Assembly: GCF_000340215.1 (NCBI RefSeq)
Contig: NW_006921533.1
Span: forward strand, 3,212,273-3,276,272
Origin: Pseudocercospora fijiensis CIRAD86
Taxonomy: Eukaryota > Ascomycota > Dothideomycetes > Mycosphaerellales > Mycosphaerellaceae
DNA: 64,000 nucleotides
Reading direction: 5' to 3'
Shown piece by piece: positions 56,390 through 64,000 of the stretch. Under the pieces are notes generated by a model, which worked only from the letters and a program-made list of their open reading frames with translations, had not been told where the DNA came from and searched no databases. The number at the start of each line of letters is the position of its first letter. Position 1 is the first letter of the stretch. The translations under genes were made by a program, and so were the position numbers.

Positions 56390-57716
56390 ATGTTCCGCAA
56401 AGACTCAGTACAATGGGCGTTGAATTATGTCGGCCTCGGTGGCTCCGCCGAAGAAGAACAGCAATCCAACAGTGCCGTTCGGGCGCTGCCGTCGAACTGG
56501 TACACATCAGAGGAGATGTACAGCCTTGAACGACGTGCCATCTTCTCTAGAAAGTGGCAGCTCATCACACATAAGGTCAGGCTCGGCCAGCCTGGCGACT
56601 GGCTCAAGTTCGACATTGCTGGCTTTCAATTCATCTTGGTCAAGGACCGACAAGGAAACATCAATGGCTTCCACAATATCTGCCGCCACCGTGCCTTCCC
56701 TGTGATCCAGCCAGGTAGTGACTCTGGTTGTGCGAAGATCTTTTCATGCAAATATCACGGCTGGTCGTATGGTCTCAATGGAAGGCTCGCAAAGGCACCT
56801 GGCTACCAAGACACCCAAGATTTTGATAAGTCCAAGAATGGTCTTCTTCCCATTCATGTCCGGGTCGACCACGTCGGCTTTGTCTGGGTGAACCTCGATG
56901 CTAAGGAAGTTCCTGAAGTTCCGTGGGAGGCCGACTTCGATGGCATTGACAAGCAGGAACGATATAAGGACTTCAACTTCGATGACTACATCTTCGACCA
57001 TACCTGGCAGATGGACGGTGACTATAACTGGAAAATTCTTGCCGACAACTATAATGAGTGCTATCACTGCGCAACAACACATCCCGACATCCCTGCGGTC
57101 GCAAATCTTGACTCTTACGATGTGACGACCAAGTTCTGCCAGATCATCCACGACCCAGCTACCACGGAAGAGCAGCGCAAGAAGGGTTTGATCATTGCTT
57201 CGACTTACTACTTCCCCAACGTATCAACCAACATCACGTGAGTCTCCAATCATCACTCATCTTTCATGGAATCTGCTAACATCAGTGTCCAGTCCTCACT
57301 TCTTCATGATCCAGCGTTTCGTTCCACATGGTCCAACAAGGTCAACGATGTCCTACCAGGTCTTCCGCAACAAGAATAGCTCCGAAGAGGACTTCCAGCT
57401 CGTCAACAACATATACAAGCGTGTCATGTCCGAGGACAAGTACCTTTGTGACCAAGCCCAGAAGAATCTCAACGCCGGTGTCTTTATCAACGGCGAGATG
57501 CATCCCAAGATGGAGAAAGGACCGCTTTATTTCCAGAAGACCATCCGCGAAACTGTCACGGAACATCACGCGCGCGAGCAAAAGGCTAAAGGCGAAATCT
57601 GGCCTGCCAAGCAACGTCTCCCAGAGACCAAGAGTGGTCTTGGTTCGCAGAAGGATATCGATTTCTGCAATGGACTGAAATGCGAAAATCAGCCGAGAGA
57701 AGAGCTTGCGTGGTAA
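56390..57716 (+). CDS. Rieske non-heme iron oxygenase (choline/betaine monooxygenase-like)
   Basis: Exons 56390-57237 and 57293-57716 (55-nt intron) give 423 aa. The Rieske [2Fe-2S] ligands are Cys98, His100, Cys120, His123 (NICRHRAF.. and FSCKYHGWSYGLNG). The catalytic iron site has DNYNECYHCATTHPD with His226 and His231. Layout and length match the alpha subunit of choline monooxygenase, carnitine monooxygenase and bacterial GbcA, which demethylates glycine betaine. No reductase domain is fused, so a separate partner must supply electrons. The DMGDH-like gene 1.3 kb upstream would take dimethylglycine, the product of betaine demethylation, so I infer a betaine demethylase; choline oxidation is the alternative. 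The ATG at 56270 is an optional upstream start. Confidence 0.9.
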
Positions 57717-58297
57717 TAGGGGCTTGAGACGATATGACTCGACGGCTGCTGATGATAGATGAGCATTGTGATGATGAATTAGCGTTGAACGACCTGCATT
57801 GTGGGAGGTGGGCATGGCGTTTGAAGGAGTTTTCGATGCAATACACCTGCATCATGTACGTCTCGAGGATGCTGTTCTAGCATGTGTTTGTGTTGACCTT
57901 GGGGCTTAGCGATCATTCTTTGCTTTGTACACAGTTCGATTGGTGTTGCAAGCTGCACCTAATATGTCCGCTCATAACGATGAGCTTTTGTCGATGTCAC
58001 ATATGGCGTTCTATCTATGTCTCATGATGATCTTTTGATGTCCACACAGATTCTTAGTGCTTCTAATGAAAGGTGCGTGATTGATGCTTCTTTTCGGTCG
58101 ATGACGCATCGTGACGCTGTGGATGAGCCTTGGAGGTCTTGACGTTGATGACTTTCTCTAGAGGCTCGGACCTCATATAAGGAGCATTACTTCACAGACT
58201 TAAGCACGAACAATCGAGAGGATAACACGACTAAACACCTATATCAGACTGCTTGAACATCAAAATCACCATTCTTTCCCCTTCGATCACCATCACA
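57717..58297. other. Intergenic region
   Basis: 3' flank of the Rieske gene and promoter of the small-protein gene. No gene seen. Confidence 0.4.
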
Positions 58298-58673
58298 ATG
58301 TCTGCTTCCGACAAGAGCACGCCAGCCAACACATCAAACAATGGTGACGGAGTAAGTAATTTCCTAACAAGTACAAGACTTTTAGACTTAAGACATTTGA
58401 TAGTCAGCTGGTCAGACATCCGTCTTTGACGCAAAGGAGGGAAGTATCGGCAAGCAATTTACCAGTAAGTATTCTCACAATCGATCAGCTCTACAGTCTA
58501 CATCTCTTCATCAATGATATTGATGCTGATATTCGACAGCTGAGGGCGCCATTGGTGGTGCGGCGCAGAAGATTGGAGGTCCGTTGGCGGCGGACGGAGC
58601 CATTGGAAAGAACTTTACTACCGAAGGAGCAATCGGAGGCACTGCGCAGGAGAAATTGGCGGACAAGAAGTGA
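58298..58673 (+). CDS. Small Gly-rich protein with two IGKxFTTEGAIGG repeats
   Basis: Exons 58298-58351, 58404-58464 and 58540-58673 (introns 52 and 75 nt) give 82 aa. Residues 1-18 are polar (MSASDKSTPANTSNNGDG). Then come two repeats: SIGKQFTTEGAIGGAAQKIG and AIGKNFTTEGAIGGTAQEKL, ending ADKK. Short fungal proteins with this repeat are common in ascomycetes, without a known function to my knowledge. No signal peptide or membrane segment. The first repeat is rebuilt across the second intron, so splicing is well supported. Confidence 0.82.
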
Positions 58674-59466
58674 TGATTCATGTAATGTAATTGATATGCG
58701 CATCCATGATGAGATATATGAATTTATCAAATGCGATTAGAGAAGTTGATGAATGGATCATTTTCGGTGACGTACGTGCTTTGAAAATAAGTATCGATGC
58801 TTGACGAGTTTTTCTCTCATGCGGAAGATGAAGTAAACATGGCTTATGATTTCTTTCGTGCACTGATTTGCAAGAGTTGTCCATGTTCACTTTGTCCCGT
58901 GGCTTGCGATGAGGTGTGAATGTGTTCTATATAATGAGAAAAGGAACGTCGGTTTCCCAATTGAAGCCATGCTCCAAACGATAGTGCGTGCATATTGCAC
59001 GAGCATGGCGTATAGTGACAACCAGGGAGGCGCTGGTGGTGATGAAGCGTCCCGCAAACACACCGACGTACTTTCAAGTATGCAAGACCGCAGATGCTAT
59101 ACAGTAAGCACTTCTGATATACCATTCAAAACCTTGTTCCAAGATGTTGACTGACGCGATAAACAATATTCCACACTAGATCTACGAATTCGAGTGAGTG
59201 GCAATCAGCAATGCCTATTCATTATATGTCGATTCCTACGTTGCTGGCTTTGCCATGTGCCACCTCTTGCGTCGGTACACATCGTGAATGCATCGTAGAC
59301 GAAGAATATAAGCATTGCCGACAACGACTCCCTCCTCCTGCTTCTCTCTCTCTCTCATACACACACGAACACGAACACGAACACCCACCCACACACACAT
59401 TCACACCACCAATTGAACACCATCACATTGCACAGACACACTCCTTCAATCCTCAACCCAACAAAA
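58674..59466. other. Intergenic region
   Basis: No supported gene. The last 140 bp form a pyrimidine- and CA-rich leader (see next entry). Confidence 0.4.
59326..59466 (+). promoter_or_regulatory. CT-rich then CA-rich promoter/leader of the micro-gene
   Basis: A CTCCTCCTGCTTCTCTCTCT tract at about 59331-59357 is followed by CACACGAACACG-type repeats and a CA-rich, G-poor stretch up to AAAAATGG at the ATG of 59467. Such CT blocks and A/C-rich leaders are usual just upstream of strongly expressed fungal genes. Transcription itself is inferred. Confidence 0.5.
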
Positions 59467-59601
59467 ATGGCCATCAAGAACAACCAGAACAACTTCCAGC
59501 TCTCCAAGGATGATGCTTTCATTCGATGCACAGAGTGCGGAGCTCGGAATGGTGGACATTTTACCTATTGCTCCCAGTTTCTCAATACTGGTGACCATTG
59601 A
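59467..59601 (+). CDS. 44-aa micro-protein with a CxxCG motif
   Basis: A short frame of 44 residues starting MAIKNNQNNFQLSKDD. Residues about 20-35 read IRCTECGARNGGHFTYCS, a CxxC pair with a third Cys and a His that could bind zinc. The AAAAATGG start context and the CT/CA-rich leader support translation. The frame may be complete or may be the first exon of a longer gene; no clear donor was seen before the TGA. I do not recognise the family. Confidence 0.5.
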   Translation: MAIKNNQNNFQLSKDDAFIRCTECGARNGGHFTYCSQFLNTGDH

Positions 59602-60172
59602 GTAACACACCTCAGATTGGCTCTCGGTGGCAATGCTGATGTCTGATACTCTTATGGCGGGCATTTTGATGGGCGAATATTGGCTGCTCAGTCCTCCTAC
59701 ATGGCGTTTGTATCTTGCAGAAGTTTTTCTAGCTAGAGATCTGGCAATGGTCCAGCATCTCTTAGGATAGTTGAAGATCATGGTATAGGATCAATTTTTG
59801 CTTTGACCTTGTTCGTTGTGTTCCGAATGGGAGGGGGGTTTTTTGGTTTCCTTTCTCCGTTCGTCCTCGCTCTGAAGAATGCACGCTACCTTACTTGTCA
59901 CGTTGTTCTTGCACGCATGTCTAAGATTATGCTAATGCGGAGCCTCAGCACTGCCAACCAGCCAGGTGGGTCTTCCTCGACAACTCCTCTGCTAACTTGT
60001 GGTTCGAAGATACTGCATCCATGCCAGAGCCAAGCACGTGCTCTGTTTCAGACGCGTGAACAGTCGATGTGTTTGAGGAAGTGCCCTCCACTCGGAATTC
60101 CTTCGGGGTCCCCTTCTCGCATGGTATGCTGAGATCCGTCGATGGCTGATGAGGAATATCCTTGGCGATACT
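59602..60172. other. Intergenic region
   Basis: No supported gene; frames near 59803-60132 have no recognisable content. Confidence 0.4.
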
Positions 60173-60835
60173 CTAATTGTACTGCTCATCCCATCGGCAT
60201 CTCCAACCAGATGTCTCCAGTACGAATGATACGTTCAGGGCTTTCCCATTGACACTGGACTCATGCCAAACCTGAACTCGAACGCCTTCGTTGTTACTCA
60301 GCTGAATGACGGCGGTGCTCTCACTCAACAAGAGCAAGAATGTCAGGGCAATCGTGTTTCTGATCCAGAGTAGAGGCATGAGATAGTTGATAGCCGATGC
60401 AGGTACATGCCAGTCGTGTCCAAGGCCTTCGAGGTGGGGACATCGTTGACGCAGCAACTGGTGAGGTGCGACAGGAGAGTCCGAAGCGGTCAGCTGTCGA
60501 TGTTCAAGCGTCACTGCTGATGCTGCCATAACGACAATGCTGAATTCCAGGCTCAAGGCAATGCTGTTGATGATGCCTTCGATATAGTACTCTAACAATA
60601 AGTGGTTCTCGTGGTTGCCGTCCAAATCTCGTATTGGTTCAACTATTTTTTGCGTTCTGTCCGTCACTCACATGAAGGCACTGTCATCACTCTGATTGAG
60701 CCCGAGCTTTGTTGCACGTGGTACAAAGCATGCTGTTCCTAGTGAGCAAGAAGTGACAGCGAAACGAGCCACTTTCGTAGAATCAGTTTAGCACTCTTGA
60801 AGCACAACAGACTTACCACTTTGATTCTGCTGCAT
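60173..60835 (-). CDS. Predicted two-pass membrane protein, unknown (tentative model)
   Basis: A model with exons 60835-60817, 60738-60691 and 60642-60173 on the minus strand (introns 78 and 48 nt) gives 178 aa. It starts MQQNQSGTACFVPRATKLGL. Two hydrophobic segments, near residues 52-73 (INSIALSLEFSIVVMAASAV) and 112-132 (LMPLLWIRNTIALTFLLLLS), could cross a membrane. A TATA-like TTATTTATAAGC lies on the minus strand about 60 bp before the ATG. The first donor (GTAAGT) is good; the second (GTGATG) is weak, so the middle may be wrong. No family was recognised, and it could be a chance model. Confidence 0.35.
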
Positions 60836-61633
60836 GTCTTCCTTCGCACGTGTGATTTGCTATCCATACTAGCTCCAGCTTACGACGTCGCTGCTTATAA
60901 ATAACGTGCGGCACGATCGACTCCATTCAGGCGGCTTTGGAGCTCCGCTTCCAGAAGGATTATGGTCGCTTCGTGTTGAGTTCCTCGCATCCTTCGCCTT
61001 GAATTCTCAATTTAAGATCGGTGTGCTCCTTCTCAAAGGCAACCTGCGTCAGCAATTGGGGGCTTGCATACTGTAGACTTGTACTGAGATGCGTGGCGTA
61101 ACAGGGTCAGCATCCGATGCAATGCTGAAGTGTAATAGTCAGATGCTGTAGGCCGCAGCTCGCGCCACAGGAGCAATGTAGGCTGGCCAAGAGCCAATGA
61201 CACCATCAGGGATGCTCCAATTGATCACTCCAGGCTGCCTCGAGACCTCCTGTGGCGTATTATTGTGTCCGTGCCTTGGAAACAAGCTTTCAGGAACGCC
61301 AGAGAACTGCTTGGTCGAGCTTAGCCTACGCGCCAGGAACAAGCCGCCAAGACCTCATTGGATCTTTTACGACGAGCGGTGACTGCCACTGACACTTCCA
61401 ACGACCAGGCTGACGTACGCTTTTCGTATTCTTGGCTCCGCCTTGTTTTGTGCATGAGCAGGTCGACCAGGGAACATCTGCAGCATTAAGTCAGCAACCA
61501 GACTCGCTTTCGCAGTTTAAGTAGCATTCCTGGTCGCCTCTCCCTTCACTTCCTGAACGCACTCCTGAGATCCTCAACACTCGATATCAACCACGGCCAA
61601 CTTTGCAGCACATCATCAGATCAACCAGCAGCC
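60836..61633. other. Intergenic region
   Basis: Holds the putative minus-strand promoter near 60890 and the promoter and leader of the GPI protein. No gene seen. Confidence 0.4.
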
Positions 61634-62116
61634 ATGCGTTTCTCTACCATCGCCGCCAGCACCTTCGCTGCTCTCGCCTACGCTCAGGACACAAGCAGCG
61701 CCATGTCAGCCGAGTCTTCTGCCTTGAGCTCTATCTCGCGCGTCGCTACATCAGTCAGCTCCGTCATCAGCTCGGAGTCCAGCCGTGAGGCCAGCCTTTC
61801 CTCTGAGCTGAGCTCCGCAACCAACAGCGGCAGCTCTTCGCTCGCATCTTCCCTCTCTTCCAGGCTTTCATCGCTCGCCGCCTCCGATGCTGCCAAGGAG
61901 TCCTCTATTGCTGCTTCACTCAGCAGTGAGGCCGCCACTGCCACTGGAGCCGCGAAAACCTCGCTGCAGATGCTTGCCTCCTCTGCTGCGGCTGCAGCCA
62001 CTGGCAGCCACGGAGGTGTTGTTGCCCCAACTGGTACTTCATCTGCAGGTGCCATGCAGACTCTCGTCCCAGTCATCGCTGCTGGAGCTTTTGGACTGCT
62101 CGCTGCCGCCCTCTAG
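61634..62116 (+). CDS. Ser/Ala-rich GPI-anchored cell-surface protein
   Basis: A single exon of 160 aa. Residues 1-17 (MRFSTIAASTFAALAYA) are a signal peptide. Residues about 20-120 are almost entirely Ser and Ala with some Glu/Thr, suited to heavy O-mannosylation. The C-terminus has a hydrophobic GPI-attachment signal (MQTLVPVIAAGAFGLLAAAL) after a Gly/Ser/Ala site. There are no Cys and no enzyme domain. It is a typical stalk-like cell-wall or membrane protein; the specific role is unknown. Confidence 0.85.
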   Translation: MRFSTIAASTFAALAYAQDTSSAMSAESSALSSISRVATSVSSVISSESSREASLSSELSSATNSGSSSLASSLSSRLSSLAASDAAKESSIAASLSSEAATATGAAKTSLQMLASSAAAAATGSHGGVVAPTGTSSAGAMQTLVPVIAAGAFGLLAAAL

Positions 62117-62789
62117 GCGCTTACTTCGATCGACAGCACTGGCATAACAGGATTAAACCGGTAGCACGATGGACATGGATGGCAATTCTTTGTAGTGTAC
62201 CTGGAACATGGTGAATGCAGGCATCTTCGATCTCGACCATACTGAGTGCAATCCTCCTTTTACTCTTGGCTTGTATGTTTGGCTTCTTACTGTTCAAGGA
62301 ACGCGTTGTTCATGCCAGCAGGTTTTTCTCCTCCTGTTGCAATCTTCGCGTAAGTGCTCGTACAGTTTGCAAGGTAGATCGCGCATGGTGGAGAGGTGAT
62401 ATCTTGGCAAGTCTAGACATTCGTGGTCTCTGGCTGAAGTGGTGCTCGGGGGATATTAATGTTGAATTGCTGTAGTATACCAAGGATGAGAAGCTTGACC
62501 ACTCCACGCGCCAAGTCCAGGGGTTCGTGTCACCTTCGCGCAACTGCGCTTTCCCTCATTTGGACATGCTGGCTTCATGACTCCTTCACTTGCCAGCGGC
62601 CATTCGGAGGCCAAAAAAATGCTGCTAATACGACTCGAATTTATCAAGGCTTGTCCAAATGACAGGCACCTTCAACTTGGTTCCCTTCGACAGACTGCGA
62701 CACTTGGCCATCTGCTCCAAAACGCAGAAGTTCTCCACCGTTGGCATCCGACGCTTCATACTCCGGCCAACCACTCCGTGGCAACGAAT
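62117..62789. other. Intergenic region
   Basis: No supported gene; 3' flank of the GPI gene and the degenerate end of the carboxylesterase remnant. Confidence 0.4.
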
Positions 62790-63435
62790 TAGGATCTACC
62801 ACGAAGTCCAGCAACCGAAAATATATTGACTCGATAGTTTATCGTCACTACGATATGGCTTTGAGAACGATGAACCCAATTCGCTGGAAGTTGAGTCGGA
62901 ATGTTGACACCGCCAGTCACGTCTCCGCCACCAGTCATGAAAAGCATCACCGGAAGTTTGGAATCCGCTGTAGCGTTGGCAGGGGTCCAGATCGCAAGTG
63001 AAAGGCAGTCTTCGGCTGAGTTCTGTGCCACTTGTCCTGCCAGTAGAGATTTGCCGTAGTTGACGATGAGATTTCCAGTTATGTTCAACGCCCAAACGGT
63101 AGAAATCGCGGATACGTATTGTGAGCATGCTGGGCCGAAGACTGTCGAATCATGGTATTCGGAAGAGTTGGCAAGAGGTTGGGGAGATGTCCATCGTTTT
63201 GTCCCAACGGGTGGCTACCGTATCGCTTCGTTAGTCCATTCTTAGTGGTCGGGATAGAATATATTTGGCTGAGCTGGGCGTAGGGGATCCATTTGAATTG
63301 TCTCACGTCTGGATAAGTATCATTGAGGTCGCCATGAAATATGCCAGTCCTGGTTTGAACGGTAAGGTTGGATTCTGCATGTCGGCCATGAATGGCGGTC
63401 ACGAAGGAAAGGCCCGCTAAAAGTTTCAAGGCCAT
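62790..63435 (-). pseudogene. Truncated type-B carboxylesterase remnant
   Basis: It starts at 63435 with a signal peptide (MALKLLAGLSFVTAIHG) and the family's first strand (VQTRTGIFHGDLND, then VRQFKWIPYAQ). The frame then changes: parts up to about 63085 and the part from 63088 down lie in different frames. The second part has the clear block AEDCLSLAIWTPANATADSK, LPVMLFMTGGGDVTGG, and HIVVTINYRVNIF, and ends soon after. The catalytic Ser region (GESAG) and everything beyond are absent. Homology stops at about one third of a 550-aa family member. It therefore cannot be an active esterase. Confidence 0.7.
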
Positions 63436-63769
63436 CGAGTTGGTAGGCTTTCGAAGCTTCGAACATGCATCTGACAGGATACTTTCTGGCCAGACGAGTT
63501 GACGCTTTTATGTTACCATCGCAGATCTATGACCCCGCTCCTTGCCAATGATGATGAAAGCGGCAGAGTGAGAGGCGAAGTTTGGTCGGCCGAAGGCTCG
63601 GCCTGGTGTCACTGTCAGTATGGCAGCAAAAATTTCCCTGACAATGCCATTGCGAGCCGGTCGCAGGAAATCACAATTGCGACGACTTGCTGGAACTAGC
63701 ACTTATTAGGAAACCGTCCGAGGATTTCTTTCTGGTAGCAACTTCAAGTTATTTCGATTTCGCACACAT
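63436..63769. other. Intergenic region
   Basis: No gene seen between the esterase remnant start and the 3' end of the MFS gene. Confidence 0.4.
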
Positions 63770-64000
63770 TTAGGACTTTATCGCATCCATCTTGACAGCA
63801 GTAGGATCCTTGGATGTTGTGTCACCAAATTTTGCTTCCCAACCGTTGCGTGCGAGATACTGCTTCCACGCTTCATCCTCATCTTCCAATCGTGTGCTCA
63901 CATCTGGGATAACGAACCAAGCAATCAGCGCATCGAGCACCGCAAAACTTGATCCGATTAGGAACGTGGCTTGGTGCAAAAGTTGTAGTACAAAATCTCC
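63770..64000 (-). CDS. MFS transporter, C-terminal part (runs off the window)
   Basis: 76 codons in frame from the window edge to the stop. GDFVLQLLHQATFLIGSSFA followed by VLDALIAWFVIPDVSTRLED is a last membrane segment plus the cytosolic tail of a fungal major-facilitator protein, and WKQYLARNGWEAKFGD continues a charged tail. The pattern is like fungal sugar/inositol-type MFS tails, but subfamily and substrate cannot be set from this end alone. The 5' part lies beyond 64000. Confidence 0.7.
   Translation of the reverse strand, partial: GDFVLQLLHQATFLIGSSFAVLDALIAWFVIPDVSTRLEDEDEAWKQYLARNGWEAKFGDTTSKDPTAVKMDAIKS

Overview
The window is nuclear DNA of a filamentous ascomycete. Genes are dense, introns are 48-78 nt with GT..AG ends, and secreted, HET and BTB proteins are typical of Pezizomycotina. 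Two blocks carry the marks of repeat-induced point mutation (RIP): almost no CpA/TpG, a great excess of TpA, and CpG kept. A plant-associated or saprotrophic Dothideomycete is my best guess, from RIP style and gene content only; I did not identify the species. Almost all genes below were re-built by joining exons at visible splice sites, so many differ from the longest open frame.

Layout. 1-7.1 kb: a RIP-destroyed Ty3/gypsy chromovirus on the minus strand, with a 53-bp terminal direct repeat, polypurine tract, chromodomain and reverse-transcriptase remnants, interrupted by telomere-like (CCCTAA)n tracts. 7.7-8.4 kb: an 88/176-bp minisatellite. 8.8-9.4 kb: a small intact retropepsin-like gene. 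10.4-33.6 kb: a housekeeping block. It holds an anion:cation symporter, a UFL1-like protein, mitochondrial uS14m, a BTB protein, an EthD protein, CPD photolyase, an F-box protein, PalI/Rim9, an unknown fungal protein, a Myb-repeat protein, Shy1/Surf1 and proteasome Rpn5. 33.8-36.1 kb: a second AT-rich RIP-like block with a 12-bp minisatellite. 37-44.9 kb: macro-domain protein, CENP-X/MHF2, a small secreted protein, a protein disulfide isomerase and a HET protein. 45-46.7 kb: a broken transporter. 46.8-51.2 kb: an M24 peptidase and the two-frame molybdenum-cofactor locus (MOCS1A then MOCS1B). 52.4-57.7 kb: a dimethylglycine-dehydrogenase-like flavoprotein and a Rieske oxygenase, which together suggest demethylation of glycine betaine/choline. 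58.3-64 kb: small proteins, a Ser/Ala-rich GPI protein, a decayed carboxylesterase and the 3' end of an MFS gene that runs off the window.

Most worth a second look: the UFL1-like protein (the UFM1 pathway is thought lost from most fungi), the MOCS1A/MOCS1B locus with an in-frame candidate splice that would fuse the two frames, the retropepsin-like single-domain gene beside the dead retroelement, the betaine-catabolism pair, and telomeric repeats embedded in the RIP-mutated element. No tRNA, rRNA or CRISPR feature was seen.
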